Source: Symsagittifera roscoffensis (taxonomy: Eukaryota; Xenacoelomorpha; Acoela; Convolutidae). From it: a DNA stretch of 64,000 nt. The notes under the pieces are model-generated. The model did no database searches. It was given only the letters and a program-made list of their open reading frames with translations, and was not told where the DNA came from. Numbering within the stretch: position 1 is the first letter of the stretch; each line of letters begins with the position of its first letter. Shown here in pieces: positions 11,241 to 22,851 of the stretch. A program made the translations under genes and the position numbers. Where the stretch lies: the NCBI RefSeq assembly GCF_963678635.1, contig NC_087064.1, positions 17,663,802-17,727,801 of the forward strand. The letters are read 5' to 3'.

Positions 11241-12433
11241 TGTTGCTAAGAAAGGGTGGAAGAGCAGAAGTGCTGGAGGCCTGCCTCCAACCGCGGCAGA
11301 ATGGCCACCGATGTGTTGCAAGACACTGAAACAGAGAGTGCGGAGTCGATATAACAGGAGCAAGAGATGGAGCAGTGACAAAAAACCGAATGACAAGATG
11401 CAAAAAAGAAAGAAACATTAAAAGGAATTAGAAGAGCTTAGAAGATTTAGAATTTCTAAACGATGAAATTCAAAAAAAAAGAAAGATAAACGAAGGAGTA
11501 ACATAACAAAGAAGAGGAAATTAAAACTCAAAAAACGTTTTTCTGCAAAACTTAAAAGAGAAAAACGCAAAAGAGAAACCAAGCTACTGAGCTTGAAACT
11601 GAAACTGAATGAAAGAAACACTTTTGATTAATTTGGGTTTAAAACTTGTTGTTTTTTAATTTTGCATTGTAATTTTAGTCAAAGTTTTTACAGACACTTA
11701 CTATTTATAAAAGTATATAAAATTTTTCCAGCCTGCAGGATTGTTTTTAATCAACTAAGATGACTGTTCACTTTGTGGTGACATGAAAAGGTTTGAGCAA
11801 CCTCTCGAAGAAGGAGATTAATTAATTATTTCTTCAAATCACCGAGTATCTTAATTTTGAATTCAGGACCACTATCAACTAAATATCCGAAGGAAGAAAG
11901 CATGGTAGGATAATTTTAGTTTGTTTTTTGACAGGACTGTTTTGTGTCCCAACACTTTTTAATCCTAGGAGAAGTCGTTTCAATCAGAAACTGGCAATGG
12001 AAGTCAGAGCGCAGTCTTATCTCCTTTTATATCTTCATGTTGCAACGCTATAGCAGTGTGGTATGATGTCCTTTATAGCCCGTGGTGAATCAGTGTAACC
12101 TGGATAAATTTCCATTCATGCATTTTGTCAACTCTGTTTGATGTCACTGTACCATTTTGCTGAGTCACTCGCAGTGCAGTGAGGACATTGATCGGGCTGT
12201 CCGGGGAGTGTGTGAAACTCGACCAGAAAACCGCCTGAAATGCATGGCAGAAACTAAATTTTTTTTGAAGCACTTCGGGAGAGTTGGCTGTTTCAGAGAA
12301 TTAACGGTCTCATCTGACAAATGAAAGAGTTGGGAAATGGCAGTTTTGACTAACATGAGAGAATTTTAAAATTTTGTTTGTAAAGTCATGAGCCTATTTT
12401 TATTTTCACGAGTAAACAAAAAGCATGAAAATC
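11241..12433 (+). other. 3' tail of decayed element, duplicated at 16081-17463
   Basis: A purine-rich stretch (11400-11640), then AT-rich sequence. It is repeated with about 90 percent identity at the end of the second copy. I see no LTR matching those of the giant element, so the tail is a diverged LTR, a 3' UTR or flanking host DNA. The two copies diverge abruptly after ATCAGAACAA (12433 and 17463), which marks the later LINE insertion in the second copy. Confidence 0.55.
12165..12345 (+). other. Possible cysteine-containing exon remnant
   Basis: Within the tail, one + frame reads a coherent cysteine-spaced peptide (CSEDIDRAVRGVCETRPENR, then a further Cys in KCMAE and one in GCFRE) and ends at TGA in the ATCTGACAAATG segment. 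The copy at 17180-17340 keeps the same frame until a one-base change near 17300. The Cys spacing resembles small secreted helical domains. This may be part of the host gene whose terminal exon lies at 12540, or chance coding. Confidence 0.25.
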
Positions 12434-12439
12434 AGAACA

Positions 12440-12946
12440 ATTCTTTTCGCTAGTTGGAATAAGATTAACTTTTTTCGCTAGTCAGACTAAATACGAAATT
12501 TTTTGCTAAGAAAAACGGACACAAGATAGAAATTTGCAGTCGAAGATATTAGCGCAAGAGCATTCCGAATTATTACCATTGTGCAGCTACAATTGTTTCG
12601 GAGTAGTTCCCGAGAAATTGGAGTGGTATTGGGAGGATTTTGCTTCCCTTTCTGGTCAACAACAAGACAGCTTTTCGACCGGCTTCAAGAATCCGGAAGG
12701 GTCTCGGGAAAAGACTAAATACTGAATTTTTACATCTTTTAGCTTCCTAGTATGTCCTGAATTGAATTAAATAAACTCAATTTCGTTTTTGGTTATCGAG
12801 AAGCCACGAGTTGAGGGAAAGGGTTGATCCGTCTCCGATGCATATGATGAATTTTATCTTCTGACAAAAGCAAAAGTAACATGATCATAAGTAGTAGCCC
12901 TGTTTTTAGGAGTGACCTCGTGGTCTGGCGATACTGAGACCCAGGC
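12440..12946 (+). repeat. Repeat R, copy 1, containing a terminal host exon
   Basis: About 500 bp matching 43377-43884 at roughly 94 percent, ending at GAGACCCAG in both. It contains a splice-acceptor-like AATTTGCAG, 62 open codons from 12540 to a TGA at 12723-12725 (peptide includes LCSYNCFGVVPEKLEWYWED), and AATAAA at 12770-12775. That set is what a last coding exon with 3' UTR looks like. The reading frame survives in both copies; the one length change is a whole codon, one extra Gln here. The parent gene is not recognised. Confidence 0.6.
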
Positions 12947-13057
12947 GTATGTACTTCCGGGCGTATGTACTTCCGGGCGAATGTTACACTTCTCCATCAC
13001 TACAATAATCAAATTAGGAATAATTGTGGAGACTGGAAAAACTTGTACAAACTATTT
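12947..13057. repeat. Short direct repeat at the duplication junction
   Basis: GCGTATGTACTTCCGG occurs twice in a row at about 12946-12980, immediately after repeat R and before the second copy of the element tail. It marks the junction of the segmental duplication. Confidence 0.6.
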
Positions 13058-16000
13058 TACTAACTCAGCTTTTTTGAATACAGCCCATAACTTGCCGGAG
13101 AGCAGCTCTCTTAGAAAGACTGAAATCCCTAGAAAGAAACTTTTAACGGAGTCTTCGAGCAGGAGAAGAATAGAAGGCGCAGCTCGAGTACCTTTCTTGG
13201 GAACCCTGCTAGAAGAAGAGTGGGAAGTCAGCATAGATCTCATGAGAACAGAACAGGCTGTGGTATGGACAGAGTTGCTTTCATGGACGATGTCTGGACA
13301 GTTGTGCAGTGCTACGGGACCAGTCGATATTGAAAAGAGGTCTCAACCGACTACTGATGCGGAATGTCCTTGACAAGTTGGACGAATGTTAAGGGAGAAT
13401 GAGCAAATTACTAGTTGATTTGGCCACTGATGAAGTTCTCCGATCAAGGCGACGCAACAAGAAAGCAACGAGGAGGTGGTTTTCTCGTCCAGAACTCGAA
13501 AAGGAATGATCCGACCGAAGATGGTGATTGACAAGATCAACGACATGAAGATGAAGTTGGGTAACAAATTGACGTTAATAAAAACTGGAAAAAGAAAAAA
13601 GGACTCTGAACCTCCAACGAAGGCTGTAAACTCAGCTAAACGATAACGAGTCGAAGATTTCTTGGATATGGGGCAATGCAAAGACAGGTTGCCTGGCACA
13701 TCACATCCTAAACGATGACCGATGTAACAATGGTGCCACCTATCCTCATGGCAGGCTTAAGATCAGCCGGCTATAAAACCAAGAGGAGTGACCGTACTCT
13801 TACTGGAGCTAAGCTAGAAATGGAAATACTTAGCCAATTTCGTGGAAGTGCCCTTTGGGATTTCGGACCATCACACGTGAATCGCGGAAAAGGAAGCGTC
13901 ATAGGACAGCTGACGCCAGTGGAATACAACAGATTGACAGTATCGGACACCGTCTCGATAGACGAATCCGCCGGTGAATACATGGAAAAGATAGAGTACA
14001 GAAACTCAGCAAAAGGACACCTGATCGCCTTAGAAAGTAAAGGTGTCATGGAATGTTACCTGGAAGAAATGATACAGGGCACGGCGATGAAACAATGTGG
14101 AACGTTAGTTTCTTGCAAAATGCACACAGAAACAGTGGATCAGTTGGTGAGTTTGCCATGGTACTACGTCAATTTGAAAAGGAAATGCGAACCACATCGA
14201 AGATATATGCTCTAATAGCGATACCGTACGTCTGAACTGAGCTGCAAGTCAGATTCCCTTGGTGTATGACGCGGTTGACGATGGGAGAGTATGACTCGGA
14301 AGAAAGGAAAAGGTCGAAAAAAGAGAAGGTCCTCTTGATGACGAGTCTAAGAGAGCTTATGATCGGTGAAGGAGCGGCAGTGGCGTGTGCGAAACGGCGG
14401 GGCGCTCTCTGTTTCGTCCGGTTCATGCTGGAAGAAATGTCGGTGCCAGCTGAATACCTTTGCAAAAAAGCTGAGAGAAGGCAGTGACCTAGCGAAGACC
14501 TTGCTCGTACAAGCGCTGTTGGACTTTCACCAAAAAGCCACTGCGATTGAATATGAAATAACTTGTGGAACTGGAACCATTGAAGACGATCGTCAAAATC
14601 AGATGATTCTCAAAGAAGGAGCTTAGGCTCACGGAAGAATTGATGGGGACAATGCTGAATTCCAGTGAATACTGTTGACCGATCAGAAAGAAGTCATACA
14701 CTATGTGTCGTAAACTGTTGGATTGACATATAATCCTTTCATCAGTGAAGACATACGTGATTGTTACTTCGATTACGAGCAAGCTGTGTTGCTGAGGTTC
14801 TGGTTGTCGAGAATGTCGATGAGAAGAAATATTGCTTGTCCGCAAGTCAAGCTGGGTCTTGTGAGGGAAGAAAAGGTGACTGTGCCTTCCATACCGACAT
14901 CAGACAACAGAGTGGAAATTGGATTAGGAATCTCGAATGTGTTACTGAGAACAAGCCTGATGGTAATGTGGGAGTTAATGAAACCATCATGGTCCCCGAG
15001 TCCAAATGCTGATTTAATATTGCGAGCGAAGCAGGATATGCTGAATTAATTCAATGCTGATTGCGATTTGCACGACCTCGACTTCGTCTTCAACTTGATG
15101 GCTACAGCCTCTAGGAGCAACTGAGAGAACAGTGTAGAGTTGCCTGGCTGGAACCAGAAGACTGGTCGAGCCTGGTAGCTGTGTTGCGAACGTCAGTGGA
15201 CTAGAAGGTCATATGTGTAGAGGTCTTGACTGCGTGAAAGCACTCGCGAAACAGCATAAGCAATTTAAGAGACTGTTCGGAAATATAGTGATGAAAGCAA
15301 AAACCGAAAAAAAACTAATCGCAGATTGTCATGGAGGAACTGAAGTGAATCTAGTGACTGCACTAGGATTCTACAGCATATTTGGTTCTTTTGAGTCACT
15401 TTTGAACCAAGAACAAAAACATGAGATGGTCACCGCCATCAGTGTAGAACTGTTTCCGGGAGTGTTACAAATTGATCACAAGCATATCAAATAATGGAGA
15501 GAAACAGTATAAGTGGAGATGAACATCAGGCAGAGTGAAACTTATCGCAGACTCCCTGGAAATAGATGCCTAGTAGGCTCGACGATGGCTCCGATGAGCA
15601 AAAGCCGATATCCAGTTCACTTCATAGCAGTGGATAAAAAGAGCACCAGGACGGTAGTAGATCAAGCTTTCTCAGTGCCAAATTGCGTAAGACTTGCTAG
15701 AATGTCGGAAAACGTTACGAGTTGCTCTGTAAGATGTTTGGCGCAGTTCCAGGAAGAACCATGGACGAGTTAGAATTGATACTAGGAAAGATGTTCATGA
15801 GATATGCTAGTGGGTCTTCCGTGATTTTTAAAGACACAAACAGAGAGGATCAACAGCGACTGATTAAAATGCAGTAGGTGAACATGATGAAATCCACCGA
15901 GTGATGATGGAAGTGGAACCACTACTGGAATGCAGTTACTACCGCAGTGAAGAGAACGTTGAAAAAAAACGAAAGATTGTGACCGAAGAGGAAGAGAAGA

Positions 16001-17463
16001 AATGTTTAAGGTAGGTCTGGAAAGAAATGTGACGTTGTGCCTCCACAACAGCTTCTGCAGAAAAAGGGAAACTAACATGGACCCTCTACCTTGATGCTAG
16101 TAGAGGTGCTGGAAGACTGCCTCCAACAGCGGCAGAATGGCCACCGATGTGTTGCAAGACACTGAAACAGAGAGTGCGGAGTCGATATCACAGGAGCAAC
16201 AACTTCTGCAGAAAAATGGAAACAAATATGGACCCTCTACCTTGATGCTAACAAAGGGTGGAAGAGCAGACGTGTTGGAGGACTGCCTCCAACAGCGGCA
16301 GAATGGCCACCGATGTGTTGCGAGACACTGAAAGAGAGAGTGCGGAGTTGATATCACAGGAGCAAGGGATGGAGCAGTGACAAAAAGCCGAATGACAAGA
16401 TGCAAAAAAGAGAGAAACATTAAAAGAATTTAGAAGAGCTTAGAAGATTTAAAATTTCTGAACGACGAAATCCAAAAAAAATGAAATAAACGAAGAAGTT
16501 ACAAAGAAGAGGAAATTAAATCTCAAAAAACGTTTTTCTGCAAGAAAAACTCAAAGGAGAAACCAAGCAACTGAGCTTGAAAATGAAACTGAAAGAAAGA
16601 AAAACTTTTAGTTATTTTGAGTTTAAAACTTGTTGCTTTTTAATTTTGCATTGTGATTTTAGTCAAAGTTTTAAGAGACACTTACTATTTATCTAGGAAG
16701 GCTTGAGTGAAAAGTCTATAGAAATTATTCCAGCCTGCATGATTGTTTTTAATCAACTAAGATGACTGTTCACTTTGTGGTGACATGAAAAGACTTGAGT
16801 AACCTCTTGAAGAAGGAGATTATTTAATTATTTCTTCAAATCCCCGAGTATCTTAGTTTTGATACTCAGGACCACTATCAACTAATTTTCCGAATGAAGA
16901 AAGCATGGTAGGATAATTTTAGTTTGTTGTTTGACAGGACTGTTCTGTGTGCCAACATTTTTTAATCCTAGGAGAAGTCGTTTCAATCAGAAACTGGCAA
17001 TGGAAGTCAGAGCGCAGTCTTTTCTCCTTTTTCTATCTTCATGTTGCAGATTAATGAAAGCGTTAGAACGCTATAGCAGTGAGGTATGATGCCCTTTATA
17101 GCCCGTGGTGAATCAGTATAACCTGAATAAATTTCTATTCATGCATTTTGTAAACTATGTTTGATGGCACTGTACCATTTTGCTGAGTCATTCGCTGTGC
17201 AGCGAGGACATTGCTCGGGCTGTCCGGGGAGTGTGTGAAATTCGACCAGAGTTCCGCCTGAAATGCATGGCAGAAACTAAATTTTGTTTGAAGCACTTTT
17301 TGGAGAGTTGGCTGTTTCAGAGAATTAACGGTCTCATCTGACAAAATGAAAGAGTTGGGAAATGTCAGTTTTGACTAACATGAGAGAATTTTAAAGTTTT
17401 GTTTGTAAAGTCATGAGCCTCTTTTGATTTTCACGAGTAAAGAAAAAGCATGAAAATCAGAAC
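13058..17463 (+). pseudogene. Second copy of the decayed element's 3' half
   Basis: 13058-17463 repeats 8330-12433 with about 90 percent identity and the same order: linker, 281-aa homologue (13715-15050), 400-aa homologue (15213-15770), C-terminus (15780-16080), tail. It has a 115-bp insertion near 13391-13505 and a 166-bp internal duplication at 16.1-16.3 kb that copy 1 lacks. Some frames are better kept here, for example SVPNCVRLARMSE matching SVPKCVRLARVSH of the giant element. Both copies carry their own stops, so the duplication followed or accompanied decay. Confidence 0.85.
16050..16380 (+). repeat. 166-bp tandem duplication
   Basis: GACTGCCTCCAACAGCGGCA starts at 16115 and again at 16281, and the surrounding ~166 bp is repeated with few changes. 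Copy 1 of the tail (11260-11360) has this segment once. Confidence 0.85.
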
Positions 17464-17939
17464 AAGCCTAAATGTTGTGATAAACCTAATAAATAGTTTG
17501 AGATGTGCATATGCAAGTTCAGTATTAAACAAATACATACTCGTGGAGAGATACATACTCGTGGAATTTCTACAAGGAATTTTCACAAGAGATACATACT
17601 TGTGGAATTTCTAACCGGATTCTGGACACATGTGTGAGTGATATGGTCATCATACCTTTATCAACAACAAAGCTGATAGTCGCTACCCGACTGGACGAAG
17701 GTCACCACTCGCTCCGCACGACAACAAAATTGGGGATGAAAGCGAGCACCCCCTAAGCAGTGAGTTGCCTTCCAGTTATTTTAATTTCTGGGTGTTTTTT
17801 TTCTACAAACGCCCCTGCTTGTAAGTGTCTAACGGACTGGTTCTCACACGGGAAGTTTAACGAGAAAGTCAAGGTTAAAACGAAATCGAACTTTTCTGCG
17901 CTGTTTTCTCCTGTTTAGCGCTCGAGATCCGACCCCGAG

Positions 17940-18764
17940 ATGGCAGACGGCAGATGTGGGAAAATTAATTGTCAGTATGGGGGAGTCGTCAAAACTAAAG
18001 GCGTTCTCTGCGACAACTGCGAAAGTTGGTACCACTACCGATGTTGCGGAACAACGGAGTTGAAAGCTACTGAAGAAACTCTTTTTATCTGTTACAACTG
18101 TCAAGCAGGAGGAAATGAACTCTTTCCAGATCCCAGCCCCTCGGGTCTAACGCAACTTATGAGTAATTTAGATTTGAAAGCGGCACCGTCCACTAGAAAG
18201 TTGAATAGTCTTCTAGAGATCACAAAAGTTGGTAAACGCAACTTGAAACGCGTACCCAGGGGATCTAGAAACCAATTTGCAGAGCTTCTCTCTTCCAAAT
18301 TGAAAGCAGTAATTGATGACCCATCGTCCGAGGATAACTGGTGCAATCTCCATCTTATTGCTTTTTCCTGTCTTGAGCAACCGAAGAGAACGGGCAAGAA
18401 ACACCGGAAGTCTTTGGCTTCGGAAGTGAATAAGCGCATTGTATCTTTCGGTTTACATCTGCTTGAGATCGTTTCAGTTCCAACTAAACCCAATAAGAAG
18501 CTCAGTGACAACGAAGTTAGGGCTAAAGCTGTCAGCATGAAGATCAATGACGGAAACATAAAAGCCGCTGTTCGAATTGCGTCTTCGGATGACACGCTTT
18601 CCCCAATCAATGAGGAAACACTAAAGAAAGTGAAACAGAAACACCCAACTAGTGAACACCAAACTTCCCATAATGTTTTTAATGAAGAATCCTTTCAAGT
18701 TGAAAGTCAACTGTTTAAAAATGCATTCTCTCTTTCCCTTCCCTGTCCGCCGGGGTTCCGATAA
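17940..18764 (+). pseudogene. LINE ORF, N-terminal part: PHD-like zinc finger
   Basis: From an ATG at 17940, residues 6-56 give a C4HC3 PHD pattern: CGKINC, then CDNC, WYHYRC and CYNC. PHD fingers are known at the N-terminus of several LINE proteins and may direct target choice. Residues about 90-270 form the basic region found ahead of RT in this LINE group, with DNEVRAKAVSMKINDGNIKA and a KQKHP motif. The ORF stops at 18764, where RT would continue in another frame, so a frameshift has truncated it. Confidence 0.8.
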
Positions 18765-18789
18765 ATTGACTCCACAGATTTTGAAGGAC

Positions 18790-19687
18790 TTCATTTCGCC
18801 CGCCACTGGGTAACTTGGTAAAAATCTTCTAGCCAGGCTTGCTCAGTTTGTGAACATTGTTGCGTCAGGGAACATTCCTCCATGCTTGAGACCGTACTTT
18901 TTCTCTGCCAACCTGTTTGCGCTCGGTAAAAAAGATGGTGGTGTGAGCCCTACCGCTGTAGGCAACACCTTGCGGCGACTTGTCTCTTAGTGTGCGGGAA
19001 TTACTGAGAAAACTAATCGCAAGACTAGATATGGGCATCTGCAGCTCGGCTACCGCTGTAACAAAGGAGCTGAAGTGACGGCGCATGCGGTGAGAACTTT
19101 GGTGTCTATTGACCTTCCGGAAGATTTTGTTATCGTCAAGATTGATTTCCGCAATGCTTTCAACTCATTCTCGCAAGATAAAATACTGGACACCGTCAAA
19201 GTCACCGGCATTTTACAATTACTCGGTTCTAGCGTACGCAACTCCGAGTTATTTATTTTTCGGGAGTTTTGTCATTATGTCGGAAGTTGGCGTCCAGCAA
19301 GGGGATCCCGAGGGCCCACCGCTCTTCTCGGACCTAATCATGGACATTATCGATCGCCTTTCCTCGCTCCTGAATTTTTGGTATCTTGATGATGGGAACC
19401 TGGGCGACAGAGCTGGAGTTGCTTTAGCCGACTTGTCAAAAATAATCGAGGCTGCTGCAAACCTTGGCCTTGAACTGAACTCGTCTAAGTGCGAACTTGT
19501 CTTTCTGAGTTGCCCTGACGACGACCTTAAAGCCTCAATTTTATCTGATTTTAATCGAATCTGTCCGAAAAATGAAGTTACTGATCTTAAAGACCTTGTC
19601 ATCCTTGGTGCTCCTATAGGCGATGAAGCAAGAAGGACATTTCTTACTGGGAAAAAAAACAAGAACTCGACAACATGTGTGACTTTC
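18790..19687 (+). pseudogene. LINE reverse transcriptase, N-terminal part
   Basis: Reading across three frames gives an RT: GKKDGG near 18930, IVKIDFRNAFNS (motif A) near 19135-19170, GVQQGDPEGPPLFSDL (motif B) near 19285-19340, and WYLDDG (motif C, YxDD) near 19379-19396. At least three frameshifts interrupt it, one at a run of eight A near 19650. The last residues before the LTR element encode CDF. The frame resumes with LENVDGHHALFLLRN after 42117, so the element inserted inside a codon run of this gene. Confidence 0.85.
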
Positions 19688-20510
19688 TGTAACAGTCGCC
19701 TACTTCGGTCACATATGAGGCTTAAGAGAAATAGGCCCTATAACCATTGGCTCAAGAGTCAGGGACACTATATCTTGTGTTTTTCTACCTCAAGAACGGT
19801 CGGAGCCAATTCGGTTCGCTTGCGACATGAGACTAGAACCCGTTACAGCTTAAAGGCTATTACCAAAATATCCCCCCACTCTAAAAAATAAGAACGTCCC
19901 CATATTTAGGTCTCGAAATACCCAAAATACACAAACGCCGTTAAAAACAGGGTCGGAACAATCCGTTAAGTTACTTTTTATTGGACAGTGGAACTTTGAT
20001 CCATTTCAGATGGATCAACCTAAAACTCGCCTTATCTCAACATAACCATCATAAAATACACTCGAGAATTAGATAATATAACTAGATAAGTTTAATACTG
20101 ATCAGTTTTGATAACAGAAGTAAGTTCTGGCTCTAGAATTGAAGTTTTTGTGTGAACCATTGGGACACTCAAGCTGTCCACCTTTCCATTGAAGGTTCAC
20201 TCTGGTTCGTTTCGAATAGTTGTTCTCTCTTCTTTTTATTATCTCTCCTCCTATTTCGGGATAAGACAGCTCTACTCGTGTATTATTTGTATCGGAAAAA
20301 TGCGAATAGCAATTTCCTGCTGTTTTCGTGAGTATTTTCCCGCAATTTTTAGTTCGGTCGTTCTGATTTTTCACTTTTTGTTTTCAGTTGGTACGAGAAA
20401 ACTGAGCATGACAGGCTCCATTCGAAATTTTGAATATTAAAATTTCACTCCAAAATCACGTATTCTCGTGTCTCTCAAGGTCAAACTTCCAGATATGACC
20501 GACTGGCACA
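19688..20510 (-). repeat. 3' LTR of the giant element
   Basis: 823 bp, partner of 41288-42116. The sequence just inside it, in element sense CCGGGGAGTA before TGTGCC, is a short purine-rich tract in the polypurine-tract position. Four CTCAAG hexamers occur in this LTR on the + strand. Confidence 0.95.
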
Positions 20511-20947
20511 TACTCCCCGGACTCAAGATCGATGTCCTCATCGCGTGCTGTCTCTGTCAGTGAATCCCCAGAAGCCCGAGTGTCACTCAAGATACAGTGC
20601 CAGTGGTCATTTACAGAAGTTTGCAGAGACTTAAGTTTATCTACCTTCCAAAATTCACGACCATATAAAATTTTCACACTATCGCTAAACAGCAATCAAA
20701 ATTTGCACCACACCTGCACCTATGAATTCTCGCTTTTTAAGCTGGTATTTTAAAATTTCTTTTGTCCTATTCAATCAGGAAATTGTCATGCAGCATTTTG
20801 ATTCATATAATAGATCTAGCATATTAATAACAATATCTCATTTGTTAAAATTTCTTTTTAGTGAACCCAGATTTCATCCGAGTTCACCCTCGAGCCCCCT
20901 CCCTCTCAAGAATCAAGACTCTAGAATTTTCCTTTTGAGCCACCGGC
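20511..20947 (-). other. 3' untranslated part of the giant element
   Basis: Between the last ORF and the 3' LTR. It has no coding potential that I would support and ends in a short purine-rich tract next to the LTR. Confidence 0.6.
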
Positions 20948-21733
20948 TCACCTCGTGTTCTTCGCCCTCGAGGTATCCGACCCAGATATTTTTGACACAG
21001 TGATCTGTTCCAATAGTGCCTCTTCGCCATCGGAGCTGATCACAATCTCCTCCCAAGCCTTCAGCTGTTCATAGGATCGCATCCACTCCCTTTGCTCTTG
21101 CAATCTCTTCGCTTGATTCGGTAAGCTCTTCACCTTCGACTCCCGGTTCAAACAGAAGGAATTGTGAAGACTCATGCTTACTTTCTTCGCCAAGTCCTCC
21201 TCTAGTATCGACACCCTCGCTCTAGTGTTGTCTTTGGATACTCTACCCACTCTTTTCCAACCCGTCGTGATCGCATTTCGATGGGTCAGCAGAGGTCTCT
21301 CGAAGGCGTCTGGTCCTATCTCGGCCTGGAATTGTCGATATTCCTTTTGATGTTTCCTCATGTGATCCTTCGTCACCACGTATAACCAGGATGTTAACGT
21401 CGCGCTAAACCAAGGAAAGAATCTCAAGCGGCTCCACATGTGTCTGACTTCCATTGGTATGGCGAATACCTTGCATGCGGTCTCGAACAACTCAAGTCTC
21501 CTGCTGTAATCTATCGCGTGAATCGACTCTGCTGTTGGCGTCTTCGATTCCCGATACTTTGCTATGTTTTCTTCCATCCATCGTAGAGCCAGCATTATGC
21601 TTACCACCAAGCTGGTCACTTTTTGTTGATGCTCGGGTAGCCCAACGACCTGATTTCTTCTACATCCCAGATCAGACAGAGATTGGCGTGGTCTGGGTAC
21701 CACACTGTCTGCGCCAGACAGTGGCATGGACAA
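20948..21733 (-). CDS. Last conserved orphan ORF (261 codons)
   Basis: It takes over from the 400-codon ORF by a frameshift near 21650. The conserved portion runs from about LVVSIMLALRWMEENIAKYR to SMSLHNSFCLNRESK, the latter shared with the relics at 11190 and 16040. The tail is charged (EEALLEQITVSKI). It stops at 20948, 437 bases before the 3' LTR, and is the last gene of the element. Function unknown. Confidence 0.6.
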   Translation of the reverse strand: MSMPLSGADSVVPRPRQSLSDLGCRRNQVVGLPEHQQKVTSLVVSIMLALRWMEENIAKYRESKTPTAESIHAIDYSRRLELFETACKVFAIPMEVRHMWSRLRFFPWFSATLTSWLYVVTKDHMRKHQKEYRQFQAEIGPDAFERPLLTHRNAITTGWKRVGRVSKDNTRARVSILEEDLAKKVSMSLHNSFCLNRESKVKSLPNQAKRLQEQREWMRSYEQLKAWEEIVISSDGEEALLEQITVSKISGSDTSRAKNTR

Positions 21734-22818
21734 TCCCCGTGTGTGAGGTCGATGCTCCTAAGATTGCGTTCTCCCGAGGCTTCTAGGAGAGGCTCAAGTT
21801 CCATCATCTTCTCGTGTATCACGTCGACTTCTTCCGAGTTTGGAGCACCTACCATGGGTTTCCCAATCACGTTTTGTCTCTCGTGGTCACTTGTGTTTTC
21901 GCTCTCCAAGCCTAGAAGCTCTTCACCCCAGATTTCACTCAAGTCGTCCCTTTGTTCCTTCGGCACTGTTCCTCGGATCTTCCTCAACAGCTTGTGTGAA
22001 TGATGTGACACCCGAGCCAGTCTTACACATTTGGGCACTGAGAAGGCTTTGTCTATCAATACCCTCTGCCTGGACACTTCTACCATCGCCATGTGTAATG
22101 GATAGTGGCTGCCACATAGGTTGGCCATCACTGACCCCACTAGGGACTTCGCATTTAGAGGCAGACCATAGGCTTCGCTCATGGGAAATCCCATCTCCGC
22201 TTCGAGTCCAACCTTCCAACTCTTGATGTGTTTCTGGGTGACTTGCAACACTCCGGGCCATGACTCCACGCTCAACGCGGTCACCAAGTGGTGTTCTGAC
22301 TCTAGCCTCTCCAGTGATTGGAGACTACACATTCTTGAGAAGAATCCCAGAGCTGTTGCTAGGTTCACAGTGGTACTCGCGTAACACTCAGCCACTATCT
22401 GTATCTCACTTTTCTCCCTTTCGGTAATGTCTTCAAACCAGGTGACTAGGTCTTCTTTCTGGAAAGACTGTATCCTGACGCATGATCGTCCATCACAGGT
22501 GTGCTCGCCATTCCCACACGTCGAGTCAAGACAACTGCCCGGCTCCATCTTCTTTACCGGCCCTGTTCCACTCGTCATCTCACTTGACTCCTTCATATGA
22601 GGCAGGATCAGTATATGTACTATACTCAAGGTCGCCAAATCTTCATCCTCTGTCGGCGCTAATCTCACTCGCTCAGTGGCTTCCTCGATCAGACTCGCAT
22701 GGGGAGGTGGACACCAGGAGGGCCTGAGCAATTTCCACACCACTCCCAGATTCGTCGTCAACGTGCCTTTCCCGTTACCCATTTTTAGTTCTACTTTTTT
22801 TACTTGAGCGTGGCACAC
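21616..22818 (-). CDS. Conserved orphan protein of 400 codons with Cys cluster
   Basis: Residues about 100-115 hold a Cys cluster (CLDSTCGNGEHTCDGRSC), possibly metal-binding; the relics at 10373 and 15213 start just after it. The core is well kept in the relics: VNLATALGFFSRMCSLQSL, VTALSVESWPGVLQVTQKHI, SVPKCVRLARVSH. MMELEPLLEASGE follows near residue 335. The C-terminal ~35 codons run in a frame that is probably wrong beyond about 21650. Family unknown. Confidence 0.6.
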   Translation of the reverse strand: MCHAQVKKVELKMGNGKGTLTTNLGVVWKLLRPSWCPPPHASLIEEATERVRLAPTEDEDLATLSIVHILILPHMKESSEMTSGTGPVKKMEPGSCLDSTCGNGEHTCDGRSCVRIQSFQKEDLVTWFEDITEREKSEIQIVAECYASTTVNLATALGFFSRMCSLQSLERLESEHHLVTALSVESWPGVLQVTQKHIKSWKVGLEAEMGFPMSEAYGLPLNAKSLVGSVMANLCGSHYPLHMAMVEVSRQRVLIDKAFSVPKCVRLARVSHHSHKLLRKIRGTVPKEQRDDLSEIWGEELLGLESENTSDHERQNVIGKPMVGAPNSEEVDVIHEKMMELEPLLEASGERNLRSIDLTHGDCPCHCLAQTVWYPDHANLCLIWDVEEIRSLGYPSINKK

Positions 22819-22851
22819 TTATTACTTCCGGTGTTCTCTCGAGAATCAAAC

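Larger units (their letters stand above)
17464..19687 (+). mobile_element. LINE with PHD finger, 5' part (interrupted)
   Basis: The LINE begins where the duplicated tail stops (17463) and runs to 19687, where a giant LTR element interrupts its RT gene. It resumes at 42117 and ends near 43376. Without the insert it is about 3.5 kb, a single-ORF LINE with an N-terminal PHD-like finger, RT, CCHC knuckle and C-terminal restriction-like endonuclease, as in the R2/NeSL/CRE group of LINEs. The 5' leader (17464-17939) holds a short repeat around AGATACATACTCGTGGA. The copy is dead, with frameshifts in RT before the interruption. Confidence 0.85.

Noticed and set aside
19688-20510. Solo LTR of a separate element
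   Set aside because: The partner LTR at 41288-42116, the LINE protein continuing after 42116 and the TTCT flanks show that both LTRs belong to one insertion.
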